Assembly: GCF_003208655.1 (NCBI RefSeq)
Contig: NZ_QKLU01000007.1
Span: 62,001 to 126,000 of the forward strand
From: Pedobacter nutrimenti
GTDB lineage: Bacteria; Bacteroidota; Bacteroidia; Sphingobacteriales; Sphingobacteriaceae
Direction: 5' to 3'
DNA: 64,000 nt
A program made the position numbers and the translations under genes. The notes under the pieces were generated by a model. That model was not told the DNA's origin. It searched no databases and worked only from the letters and a program-made list of their open reading frames with translations. Shown here piece after piece: positions 1 to 9,100 of the stretch. Every line of letters begins with the position of its first letter. The first letter of the stretch is position 1.

Positions 1-2
1 AA

Positions 3-416
3 ATCCCACTGGGGCTACGTGCCAATTATTTTCTGGGAGATCAATTTATCATCCGTACCTATTACCGCTATTACACGGACAGTTGGGGTATAAAATCACA
101 TACGATCAGTTTGGAAACTCCGATCAAATTATCACCTTTTGTTTCAGTCAGTCCGTTCTATCGTTTTTATACGCAAACAGGGGCAAAATATTTTGCGCCT
201 TATCAGGCACATGGGGTATCGGATGAGTTTTATACCAGCAATTACGACCTGTCCAAATTCAATAGCAATTTCTTTGGTGCAGGCATACGTTACAACCTGC
301 CCAATGGGCTTTTGGGCATACAACAGATCAATATGCTGGAATTACGATATGGTCATTATACCAAGTCGGTAGGAATGGCATCGGATATTATTTCGTTAAA
401 CATCAGGTTCAAATAA
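3..416 (+). CDS. DUF3570-type outer-membrane beta-barrel protein, 3' end only
   Basis: The frame is open from the first bases of the window to the TAA at 414-416, so this is the C-terminal 137 residues of a gene that starts upstream. The sequence is an alternation of short aromatic-rich strands (YYRYYTDSWG, PFYRFYTQTGAKYF, LELRYGHYTKS) ending in IISLNIRFK. That is how outer-membrane barrels end, with an aromatic near the last strand. The pattern fits the C-terminus of DUF3570 proteins, which in Bacteroidota are about 400 aa and often lie beside redox/haem genes. The family assignment is from memory of its pattern and is moderately sure; the barrel nature is safer. It is 17 nt upstream of a haem-binding protein on the same strand and probably co-transcribed with it. 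Confidence 0.6.
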   Translation: MPLGLRANYFLGDQFIIRTYYRYYTDSWGIKSHTISLETPIKLSPFVSVSPFYRFYTQTGAKYFAPYQAHGVSDEFYTSNYDLSKFNSNFFGAGIRYNLPNGLLGIQQINMLELRYGHYTKSVGMASDIISLNIRFK

Positions 417-433
417 AAAATAATTAAAATAAA

Positions 434-895
434 ATGAAAAAATCAATCTTAAAAAAGATAGTAGCAGCCATAGTGCTGCTGCTTATCATCATTCAGTTCT
501 TTGGAACAGAAAAAAATAGCAGTATTGTAGCCTCTGAAAATGCAATTACCAGGCATTATAGCGTACCTCCGAAAGTACAGGGATTGCTAAAAACAAGCTG
601 TTACGACTGTCATTCCAATAACACCACTTATCCCTGGTACAACAATGTGCAGCCGGTAAAATGGTGGCTGGCCAGTCATGTTACTGAAGGTAAAAAGCAT
701 TTGAATTTTGATGAGTTTAATACCTATCCTGCAAAGAAGAAGCTACACAAACTGGAGGAAGTGGTAGAAACGATTAACAGAGATGAAATGCCGTTAAACT
801 CTTACACGCTTATTCACGGCAATGCAAAACTTTCTGATGCAGACAAAAAAGAGATAGAGGCGTGGGTGAATACAGTAAAAAAAGAAATTCAATAA
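434..895 (+). CDS. Haem-binding domain (Haem_bd) secreted protein
   Basis: 153-aa protein. It has a positively charged N-terminus and one hydrophobic segment (residues about 9-23, IVAAIVLLLIIIQFF), so it is a periplasm-facing lipid-free or membrane-anchored protein. A c-type haem attachment motif CYDCH sits at residues 56-60, followed by the family-typical NNTTYPWYN and a region rich in W and H (PVKWWLASHV). This is the Haem_bd family of Bacteroidota, usually about 150 aa and linked to cytochrome or peroxidase genes. The substrate is unknown; electron transfer or haem sensing at the periplasmic face is inferred from the motif. It lies between the DUF3570 barrel (17 nt) and a VIT1/CCC1 transporter (23 nt), suggesting one iron/redox-related cargo operon. 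Confidence 0.85.
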   Translation: MKKSILKKIVAAIVLLLIIIQFFGTEKNSSIVASENAITRHYSVPPKVQGLLKTSCYDCHSNNTTYPWYNNVQPVKWWLASHVTEGKKHLNFDEFNTYPAKKKLHKLEEVVETINRDEMPLNSYTLIHGNAKLSDADKKEIEAWVNTVKKEIQ

Positions 896-918
896 ATCAT
901 TTAATAAAAGGAAAACAA

Positions 919-1638
919 ATGGCAAATAGTAAACAAACAGGAACACTGGATAATTATCTTGACAATCACTATATGCACAAAAGCAACTGGCTGCGTGCGG
1001 CGGTATTGGGTGCCAATGACGGCATATTGTCTGTTGCCAGTATCGCTATTGGCGTAGCAACAGCCAGCAGTACAAGAGAGCCAATTATTTTAGCGGTTTT
1101 GGCAGGTCTTGTTGCCGGGGCATTGTCAATGGCTGCCGGAGAATATGTATCGGTAAGTTCGCAGACCGATCTGGAGAAAGCGGATATAAAAAGAGAGCAG
1201 CAGGAACTGGATGAAATGCCCGAAGTCGAATTGCAACGGCTAACAGAAATATACCAGAAACGGGGACTGAAAAAGGAAACCGCTCAACTTGTTGCCAAAG
1301 AATTGACGGAACACAATGCACTTGAAGCACACCTTAGGGATGAGCTTGGCATCAATGAAATCACACAGGCTAACCCCATTCAGGCGGCATTGGCATCGGG
1401 CGCAGCGTTTACGGCAGGCGGTATTTTACCCTTAGCAATAACACTGTTTTCTCCTGTAAAGAATATGGAATATGTTCTTTACATCTTTTCCATTGTATTT
1501 CTGGGTATTCTCGGTGCATTTGCTGCACGCACCGGTGGTTCAGCAATAGCAAAAGCAGTTGTTCGGATTACGCTTTGGGGAACTATTGCAATGGTATTGA
1601 CCGCTCTGGTGGGGTATCTTTTTGGAGTAAAAGTATAA
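919..1638 (+). CDS. VIT1/CCC1 family iron/manganese transporter
   Basis: 239 aa from ATG 919, which has AAAAGGAAAA just upstream. A longer open frame begins at 862 inside the preceding gene, but its first 19 residues are not family-like. The start of the domain (WLRAAVLGANDGILSVASIAIGVA) is diagnostic for VIT1/CCC1 transporters, with the conserved NDG. It is followed by TM2 (GLVAGALSMAAGEYVSVSSQ, with conserved SMAxGEYxSVxSQ), a cytoplasmic Glu-rich metal-binding helix pair (about residues 80-150) and three C-terminal membrane helices. The family exports cytosolic Fe2+/Mn2+ or moves it into stores. Together with the haem-binding protein and the downstream P-type ATPase it reads as metal-handling cargo. 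Confidence 0.9.
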   Translation: MANSKQTGTLDNYLDNHYMHKSNWLRAAVLGANDGILSVASIAIGVATASSTREPIILAVLAGLVAGALSMAAGEYVSVSSQTDLEKADIKREQQELDEMPEVELQRLTEIYQKRGLKKETAQLVAKELTEHNALEAHLRDELGINEITQANPIQAALASGAAFTAGGILPLAITLFSPVKNMEYVLYIFSIVFLGILGAFAARTGGSAIAKAVVRITLWGTIAMVLTALVGYLFGVKV

Positions 1639-1647
1639 TAGAGTTAC

Positions 1648-1679
1648 AAGCCTTGGAAAAGAAGCGTTTTTCAGGGCTT
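1648..1679. terminator. Hairpin between convergent genes, possible terminator
   Basis: Arms AAGCCTTGGAAAA and TTTTTCAGGGCTT can pair with two mismatches around a GAAGCG loop. It sits between the VIT1 gene (+) and the small membrane protein gene (-), where a bidirectional terminator would be expected. No strong T-run follows on the plus strand, so this is a modest call. Confidence 0.4.
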
Positions 1680-1688
1680 AATCTTTCG

Positions 1689-1892
1689 TTAGTTCTTGCT
1701 TTTCATTTTTTTTAGCCACAAAACCACTGTCCATACGGCAGTGACGCCAAACAGAATAAAAAGCGGTACATAATAGTTTGCAAAGACACTGTGAAAATAA
1801 CTGCCTGCAATGATATAAATACTGGCAATGCAAAGTTTAAATGGGATAAATTCTTTGTTTGCCCAGGTGGTTTTTTTATTGAAGAAGCTCAT
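1689..1892 (-). CDS. Small two-helix membrane protein, hypothetical
   Basis: 67-aa frame on the minus strand with two hydrophobic segments: residues about 17-35 (FKLCIASIYIIAGSYFHS) and about 42-60 (VPLFILFGVTAVWTVVLWL), then a basic tail KKMKSKN. I do not recognise a named family, but small two-TM proteins of this composition are common near Bacteroidota transporters. The frame fills the gap between two solid genes and is divergent from the P-type ATPase (93 nt between starts), which supports it being real. A role as an ATPase-associated accessory protein is only a guess from position. Confidence 0.55.
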   Translation of the reverse strand: MSFFNKKTTWANKEFIPFKLCIASIYIIAGSYFHSVFANYYVPLFILFGVTAVWTVVLWLKKMKSKN

Positions 1893-1985
1893 GTTTTATC
1901 AATTTATATATAACAAAATTATTGAAAGCAAAACACAGGAACAAAGAAAGCATATGTATTTTTAAAGATTAATATCTAATTGTTT

Positions 1986-4484
1986 ATGTCATATAATATA
2001 CCCGACCATCTGAAAGGTCTTAACGATAGCGAAGTAGCCGCTTCTAGAAGGCAATACGGCTACAACAAAATAGACGGTGTTCATACAAGCACGGTGCTGG
2101 AATTGCTGATGAATATACTCAAAGAACCAATGCTCATACTGCTCTTTGCCATTTCAGCCATTTACCTCATCGTAGGCAATTATGGTGAAGCCCTTTTTAT
2201 GTTGCTGGCAATCGTTGTGGTTTCCGCCATTTCATTATACCAGGATACCCGTAGCAAAAAAGCACTGGAGGCATTGGAAAAACTGAACGAGCCATTGAGT
2301 AAAGTTATCCGCAATGCACAGGTTATTGAAATTCCGACCCACGAAATTGCGGTAGGCGATCTCTGCATTACCGAAGAAGGAAAAACGATTAACGCCGATG
2401 GCGAGATTATGCACAGCAACGACTTTTCCGTTAATGAAGCCTCTCTGACCGGCGAAAGTCTTTCTGTATTCAAAAGCAGGGAAAGCGAAGACAACAAGGT
2501 TTATAGTGGCACATTAGCAGTATCGGGACTGGCTGTATTTAAAGTGGAACAAATAGGCGCAGCAACCCGCCTTGGTAAAATCGGCGTTTCCCTTTCGGGA
2601 ATAAAAGAAGAAGCCTCGCCTTTGCAACTTCAAATACGCAGCTTTGTAAAAGCTATGGCTATTGTGGGTATAGCTATTTTCGGGATGGTATGTGCCGTTA
2701 GCTATTATCATACTCAAGATCTGATTAACAGCCTGCTCAATGGGCTTACGCTGGCAATGTCTGTACTGCCGGAAGAAATTCCCGTAGCATTTACCACTTT
2801 TATGGCATTGGGTGCCTGGAAGCTGATGCGTGACGGTATCATTGTCAAACGCAGCAGCATTGTGGAAACATTAGGCAGCACAACGGTGATCTGTACTGAT
2901 AAAACCGGAACCATTACTGAAAACACGATGCACCTAAAGCATCTTTACGACTACCGGTCGGATAAAATTTTAGATGAGAAAGATTTCAGCGATGTGGCAC
3001 TTTCTACGCTGATTGACTATGCCATGTGGAGCAGTGAGCCTGCCCCTTTTGACCCGATGGAAAAGACTTTGCACAAAGTATATGAGCAAACACAATCCAA
3101 CGACCAACGGAAAGCATTTAAAATGATACATGAGTATCCACTGGAAGGGAAACCTCCAATGATGACACATCTTTTTGAAAATGCTGAACAACAACGGATC
3201 ATCGCTGCTAAAGGTGCGCCGGAAGCCATTCTTAATGTATCCACACTTTCGGAAAATGAAAAAAATAAAATACGGGAGCTTATCAAAAATTTCGGACAAC
3301 AGGGCTTCCGGGTTTTAGGGGTTGCCAGCACCTCTTTTGAAGGGAATGACTTTCCTTTAAAGCAACAGGATTTCAGGTTTGATTTCCTGGGGCTGGTCGT
3401 TTTCTATGATCCGCCAAAGCAAAATATTCAGGAAGTCTTCCGCCATATTTATGACGCTGGCATTAAAGTAAAAGTAATTACGGGTGATAATACTGATACC
3501 ACCAGAAGCATTGCAGCACAGGCGGGAATTTTAAACACAACCGATGCAGTAGAGGGAAAAGATATTATGGAATATTCGGATGCTAAGCTTATGGAAGCAG
3601 CCGAAGATAAAGTATTGTTTACCCGGATGTTCCCTGATGCCAAGCTGGCTGTGGTAAACGCACTAAAAAAGCAAGGTGAAGTAGTGGCCATGCTGGGCGA
3701 TGGCGTAAATGACGGCCCGGCACTGAAAGCTGCTCATATTGGTGTGGCAATGGGCAGCAAAGGAACTGAAATAGCTAAAGCTGCTGCAGCATTGGTGATT
3801 ACCAATGACGATTTAGACAAGCTGATTACCGGTATCGCATCCGGTCGAAGAATTTATGCGAACATTAAAAAAGCTATTCAGTATATTATTTCCATTCATA
3901 TACCGATTATTCTTACGGTTTCTCTGCCTTTGTTTCTGGGCTGGGTATTCCCACAGATATTCACTCCTGTCCACGTGATCTTTTTAGAATTGATAATGGG
4001 GCCTACCTGCTCCATTGTATATGAAAACGAACCGATGGAGCGTAACACCATGTTGAAAAAGCCACGAAAAATGACGGATACATTTCTGAACTGGAAAGAG
4101 TTGGCTGTTAGCATTGCTCAGGGGTTGATCATAACAGGTGGTGTATTGTTCGCTTATCAATATACCGTGCAAAACGGCGGTAATGAAGAGAAAACAAGAG
4201 CGATGGTTTTTACGACCTTGATTTTTGCCAATATTTTATTGAGCCTGGCCAATCGCTCATTCCATTACAGCCTGTTTGAAAGTTTTAAGAACAGGAATAG
4301 GCTGTTTGTGGTAGTCAACAGCTTAACCTTTATTCTGCTGTTCGCTATATTATATATTGCACCTTTTGCCAATTTCTTTCACTTAACAGGATTAAATGCA
4401 GGCGAATTAGGTACGGCTATTGGCATTGCATCGGTATCTGTATTATGGTTTGAAGTGTATAAATGGGTGAAGCGAGTGAAATAA
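1986..4484 (+). CDS. Cation-translocating P-type ATPase (P2-like)
   Basis: 832 aa from ATG 1986; a TTG two codons earlier is possible. All P-type ATPase landmarks are present in order: N-terminal cation-ATPase segment (GLNDSEVAASRRQYGYN), A-domain SLTGES, TM4 motif LPEEIP, phosphorylation motif CTDKTGT (Asp305), and the hinge MLGDGVNDGPALK. The C-terminal membrane block has about six helices. The PEE[IF]P signature and overall length match P2-type (Ca2+/Na+-like) pumps rather than heavy-metal P1B pumps, since there is no CPC motif or N-terminal CxxC. The ion cannot be read from the sequence. The protein sits in the inner membrane. Its start is divergent from the small membrane protein. It is probably cargo on the neighbouring ICE, or host sequence next to it. 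Confidence 0.92.
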   Translation: MSYNIPDHLKGLNDSEVAASRRQYGYNKIDGVHTSTVLELLMNILKEPMLILLFAISAIYLIVGNYGEALFMLLAIVVVSAISLYQDTRSKKALEALEKLNEPLSKVIRNAQVIEIPTHEIAVGDLCITEEGKTINADGEIMHSNDFSVNEASLTGESLSVFKSRESEDNKVYSGTLAVSGLAVFKVEQIGAATRLGKIGVSLSGIKEEASPLQLQIRSFVKAMAIVGIAIFGMVCAVSYYHTQDLINSLLNGLTLAMSVLPEEIPVAFTTFMALGAWKLMRDGIIVKRSSIVETLGSTTVICTDKTGTITENTMHLKHLYDYRSDKILDEKDFSDVALSTLIDYAMWSSEPAPFDPMEKTLHKVYEQTQSNDQRKAFKMIHEYPLEGKPPMMTHLFENAEQQRIIAAKGAPEAILNVSTLSENEKNKIRELIKNFGQQGFRVLGVASTSFEGNDFPLKQQDFRFDFLGLVVFYDPPKQNIQEVFRHIYDAGIKVKVITGDNTDTTRSIAAQAGILNTTDAVEGKDIMEYSDAKLMEAAEDKVLFTRMFPDAKLAVVNALKKQGEVVAMLGDGVNDGPALKAAHIGVAMGSKGTEIAKAAAALVITNDDLDKLITGIASGRRIYANIKKAIQYIISIHIPIILTVSLPLFLGWVFPQIFTPVHVIFLELIMGPTCSIVYENEPMERNTMLKKPRKMTDTFLNWKELAVSIAQGLIITGGVLFAYQYTVQNGGNEEKTRAMVFTTLIFANILLSLANRSFHYSLFESFKNRNRLFVVVNSLTFILLFAILYIAPFANFFHLTGLNAGELGTAIGIASVSVLWFEVYKWVKRVK

Positions 4485-4601
4485 AGAAACATAGAAATTT
4501 TAATTAATACGCCTCGTAAAATGCTAACAGAATAGAGCATCGGCAAAACAATTTGGGTTCTTCTATTAGCAACCAATATCTGGGGCATTTAAAATAATAA
4601 A

Positions 4602-5429
4602 ATGGAAAAATTCTATAATGAAACGCTATATAAATTGGAATTTTCAATCAATGAGTTAGAGATTGAAACCGATTGTTCTATACAACAGGTAGAAACTGTG
4701 ATACACCTTATTCTTAAATGCCTGTCCGAAGTAAAAGAGTATATATTGAAAAGAGGATTTAAGAATACAGATGAGGAAATCCGTTTTTTCAAATATCAGA
4801 AACCGACCATTGTTTCAAAACTTATTTACTACAATACCATTTACAAGATTGAAGCAAGAAAACCCTATGGAGCAAAGCCAATAAAAAAATATCTTACCAA
4901 AGAACTGAAAAAGCTAAAAAGATTTTTTGATAACAATCTCGATTTCTATAAATACTATCGTAGCAATAATTCTTTTCTTGATGAAAGTTTTTTTGTACGT
5001 GGCAGGCACGATATAAAACTATGGTTGGATACTTACTATTTTCAGTCTGACCAGTCCTTTTCCACTTCACACGATTATAAGGTTGCCAAGATAATTGCTA
5101 ACGACATGATACAGGTTTATGTCGAAAAACAACTATACAGCAAAACCCAGGACAATAAATCGGTAGCCACTGAAAAGTTAAATTGGACGGGAAGCAAAAC
5201 GGCTATGATAGAATTAATTTACGCACTGAATTGTCAGGGTGTGTTTGATAATGGCAATACCGATATAAGATTAATAGCACAATATTTTGAAAATACGTTC
5301 AATATTGACTTAGGGAATTTTTATCAAACGTTTTTGGAGTTACGAACCCGAAAAATAAACCGTACAAAATTCCTTGATGAACTCCGGGACGGTCTTCTAA
5401 AGAAGATGGACGAACAGGACGAGAAATAA
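4602..5429 (+). CDS. RteC family protein (copy 1)
   Basis: 275 aa. RteC is the regulator that switches on the excision operon of CTnDOT-type conjugative transposons by binding DNA upstream of it. Family signatures seen here are RFFKYQKPTIVSKLIYYN (residues about 65-83), FYKYYRSN (about 114), the HDYKVAKIIANDMIQVYV block (about 158) and the C-terminal winged-helix-like part WTGSKTAMIELIYAL to KFLDELRDGLLKKM. The length equals the family norm (about 280). It is followed 48 nt later by the HD gene on the same strand. A second, clearly paralogous copy lies at 17691-18539 in the opposite orientation; the two differ widely, so this is not a recent duplication. Confidence 0.88.
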   Translation: MEKFYNETLYKLEFSINELEIETDCSIQQVETVIHLILKCLSEVKEYILKRGFKNTDEEIRFFKYQKPTIVSKLIYYNTIYKIEARKPYGAKPIKKYLTKELKKLKRFFDNNLDFYKYYRSNNSFLDESFFVRGRHDIKLWLDTYYFQSDQSFSTSHDYKVAKIIANDMIQVYVEKQLYSKTQDNKSVATEKLNWTGSKTAMIELIYALNCQGVFDNGNTDIRLIAQYFENTFNIDLGNFYQTFLELRTRKINRTKFLDELRDGLLKKMDEQDEK

Positions 5430-5477
5430 TTGTGTCCATGTTCAGTACTTAGAATATAAATTTCAAATTATCAGATA

Positions 5478-6071
5478 ATGGTAGCAGAGAATATTATTGA
5501 ATTGACACGGAAATATGTATCTGAACTTTTGTCCGGCAAACTTCCTGATGGTATTTTCTTTCACAATGTAGAGCATACGAAAGAAGTTGTAAAGGCAGCA
5601 ATTGAAATTGCCCAAGCATGTAATTTTAACCCGAAGCAATTAGAAATTGTTACGCTTTCCGCATGGTTTCACGATTGCGGTTATACAGTGCAGTATATTA
5701 ACCACGAGGACAGCAGCAAAGCCATTGCCTCCGATTTTTTAACCCGGTATGGCTATCCAAAAGATGATATAGAAAGGGTTTTAGCCTGCATTGAGGCAAC
5801 ACGTTTCCCACAAAATCCCCAATCGCCGGAAGATAACGTTATTGCAGATGCAGATTTGTATCATTTCACAAAACCGGATTACCCCAAATATGAACAGCGA
5901 TTAAGGAAAGAGTTTGAAATACATTTGGGTAAATCCTGTACAGATGTTGAATGGAACAAAACAAACTATACTTTCTTGCAGAACCATAGTTACCATACGG
6001 AGTATGGGCAAACTGTCCTTCAAAAGTCCAAAGAAGTAAACATAGAACGGATAAAACAAATCTTACCGTAG
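5478..6071 (+). CDS. HD-domain metal-dependent phosphohydrolase
   Basis: 197 aa. HD-superfamily metal ligands are visible: H29 and H33 in FFHNVEHT, the HD pair H65-D66 in AWFHDCGYT, and a later Asp in ADADLYHF. This layout is that of small soluble HD phosphohydrolases (nucleotide or cyclic-nucleotide hydrolases); the substrate cannot be told from sequence. It lacks the multi-pass membrane part of PgpH-type c-di-AMP hydrolases. It sits directly downstream of rteC copy 1 and ends at a strong bidirectional terminator shared with the opposing methylase/helicase gene. Its presence inside ICE-like modules suggests a cargo or element-maintenance function, which is inference only. Confidence 0.85.
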   Translation: MVAENIIELTRKYVSELLSGKLPDGIFFHNVEHTKEVVKAAIEIAQACNFNPKQLEIVTLSAWFHDCGYTVQYINHEDSSKAIASDFLTRYGYPKDDIERVLACIEATRFPQNPQSPEDNVIADADLYHFTKPDYPKYEQRLRKEFEIHLGKSCTDVEWNKTNYTFLQNHSYHTEYGQTVLQKSKEVNIERIKQILP

Positions 6072-6077
6072 ATATGG

Positions 6078-6117
6078 AAAAAGTAAAAGGGGACTTGCAG
6101 ATCCCCTTTTACTTTTT
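6078..6117. terminator. Strong bidirectional intrinsic terminator
   Basis: A perfect 16-bp stem: AAAAAGTAAAAGGGGA (6078-6093) pairs with TCCCCTTTTACTTTTT (6102-6117) around an 8-nt loop. The stem has a GC core and A/T tracts on both sides, so it should work in both directions. It lies between the convergent HD gene (ends 6071) and the methylase/helicase gene (ends 6133). Confidence 0.9.
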
Positions 6118-6132
6118 ATCGCTCCTTTCAGT

Positions 6133-9100
6133 TTATAATACCCCACGGGGTAAATGAATGCCTTTAACCCGTACAATTGTTTCCGAATTATTCTGCACTT
6201 GCTTTTCGGCTTTTTCGGGTTGTTCTTCGCCCGTATCGGTTTCCGGCTTTATGGATAATTGTATTTTCCTTTCAACCGCCGCCAGTTCCGTTTTGAGGTC
6301 GCTTAATGCCTGCTCTTTCTTCCATGAGCCATTTACCACTTCCTGAAGAACCGGAAGGTCCTTTTGCAATTCAGCAATTTTCTTCTGTTCCTGCTCTAAG
6401 ATACCCGGTATCTTTTCGAGCGCATTCAGAAAATTAAAGGATGCTGTTTTCGCATCGGTAGCCATCTTGCCGTTATTGTACGTGTACTTGATATTGCCCT
6501 CACCCTGAACAAAGAAACGGTTGTCCTTAATATCCACACCGTCCTTTTGCGAAACCTCTGTTTTTACTAAGAGCGTAAAACCATATAGCGTACCGATTTC
6601 CTCATACTGCCCTGCGGTGCGGGCTTTTTCGGAAAGCTGATTGAGTTTTGCCCCAACCTGCTTTACATCGGCGTTTGGTGAAAGCCCAATAAGCTGCACA
6701 GGGTTGAGTATTTCGCCCTCTTTGTTTTTCTGTATGCGCTTTTGCAGGTTTCCGAGGTCGAGGCTCATACGGTCGAAACGTGCCTGCGTACTTTCCAGTG
6801 TGGCAACAGTATCTTCCAGCTTGTATTTGGAACTAAGTTTGGAACGGTTATGCGCCTGGCGTTCGCTTTCCAGTCCGGCAATCTGCTTCTCCAGCTTTGC
6901 TTTTTCTAATAGGTCTGTATTGCCTGAAAGTATCGCCACGTATTCGGAGAAGTTCATGCCCGTTTTCTCGTCCATTCCACCTTCATCAATGGTACGTTTG
7001 CCGAGGCTGTTGCTCTTTAATTGCTCGATAAATACCTGCTTATTGTACAGCGTATTGAATTTGTAGCTATCCAGCGATTTTTGAACGGCGTAGATGAAAA
7101 TATCCACTTTGTTATCGGCAAAGAATTTGGCAATATCATTGCCCTTGCGGATAGCCCTGCCATCCCGCTGTGCAAGGTCTGATGGTCGCCACGGTATATC
7201 TAAATGGTGGACAGCAACTGCCCGCTTTTGAGCGTTAACGCCCGTACCGAGCATTTCGGTAGAACCGAACAGCACCCGTATTTTTCCCTCGTTTACATCC
7301 CTGATAAGCTCCTTACGTTGTTTCTCATTTTTAGCCTCCTGAATAAACCGTATTTCATGAGCAGGGATACCGTGGTCTTCCACCAGCTTACGCTTGATTT
7401 CAGAATAGATATTCCATTCGGCGGGTTTATAAGTGCCGAGGTCGGAGAAAATAAACTGCGTTCCTTTCTGCGCATCGAATTTGTTGTAGTATTTAGCAAT
7501 ATTAGCCGCACAGTGCGAGGCTTTATTGTCGGGGTGGTCTTCATAACCCCGGCTAATCATCCGCATATCCAGCGACATCTTACGTGCGTAGTCTGTCGCA
7601 ATCAGCATTTTTGCTTTTTCTTCGCTTTCGCTCAGCGGCGGTCTGCCTAATAATTCGGCGTTGCCCGTTTTGGCAAACTCCATCAACTTTTTGATGAAAA
7701 CCTCCTGTTCCGGTGTCGGTGGGATATGGTACAGTATCTCATTCTTTTCGGGACGGTCTATGCCAATGTCCTTTGCCGTCCGGTAGTCGGTAATCTCCGA
7801 ATAGAACTGCGCCAGTTCCGGCACTTTGATGAAGAAGCGGAAACGCTCTTTTGATACTATATTGTTCGCTACCGAAAATTCATAATCGGTGGTTTTACGA
7901 GCGTAAATAGCTGCCCAAGCATCAAAACAGTTGATGCCCTGTTTTTCCATTGCTTTAGGGCGCAGGTATTTAAAGAGCAAATACAGTTCAGTAAGCGAGT
8001 TGCTGATCGTCGTACCTGAAAGGAACGTTGCGCCCAAGTCTTTGTCTGTGCGCTCCTGAATGGTGCGGATGGCAAATAGCAGGTTCAAAGCCTTTTGGCT
8101 TCCCGCCATGTTGCCCAATCCCGCTACACGTTCATGTCTTGTGTTGAACATGAGGTTTTTAAAACGATGGCTTTCGTCCACTAAAATGTGGTCTATGCCC
8201 ATCATTTTAAAGTCCACAACATCGTCCTTGCGGTTTTCGATGTCATGCTCCAGTGTTTTTAACCTAACCTCTAAATTTTGCTTACGAACAATTACCCCTT
8301 TGAGCATTCCCCTTGAAACTTCCTTGCCCTGTCTTTCCAAAGCCGCAAGATTTTCTTCCACGCTTTCCAATTCGGCTTCCAAAATCTGCTTTTGCATTTC
8401 AGGCGATTGCGGTATCATCCCGAACTGGTCATGCGTTAAGATGATGCAATCCCAATCGTTGTTTTTAATATCGCCGAAAATGCGCAGACGTTTCTGCGGG
8501 GTAAAATCTTCTTTGCCGGGATATAATATTTTGGCGTGTGGGTAGGCTTTGCGGTAAGTTTCCGCTATTTCATGCACGTTGGCTTTTAACCCGATGATTA
8601 TCGGCTTATGTGCCAGCCCCAAACGCTTCATTTCCTGCGCTGCAGTACACATGATGAGCGTTTTACCCGCACCCACTTCATGGTCGCAGATAGCACCGCC
8701 GTTCATCTTAATCATCCAAACGGCATCTTTTTGGCTTGGGTAGAGGTCTTCAATGCCCAACGCCTTGCGGTCAAGCCCCGGAAAATCCTGATGGCTGCCG
8801 TCATATTGCGGACGAACAAAACAGTTAAAGGTGTCGTTGTATTTATCGGTCAGGCGTTGCTTAAACTCATCGTTCTGCGCAAAAAGCCAATCTGTAAACT
8901 CCCTGCGTATCTCATCAATTTTACTGTTCGCCATTTGTATGGCTTCCATATCCCGCACCTTGACTTCTTTATCATCTATAATTACCTTTTTGGTAATGTC
9001 GGGCGTGGTATTGACAAGAGCGTGTTTCAGCAGGGTAACGCCGTCAAACGTGCGGCTTTCCGACTTGATGGCGTATTTTTCTGTGATATGGATATTCTTA

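Noticed and set aside
862-918. Longer start of the VIT1/CCC1 gene at 862
   Set aside because: It lies inside the preceding gene and adds 19 residues without family similarity; ATG 919 has a purine-rich sequence before it.
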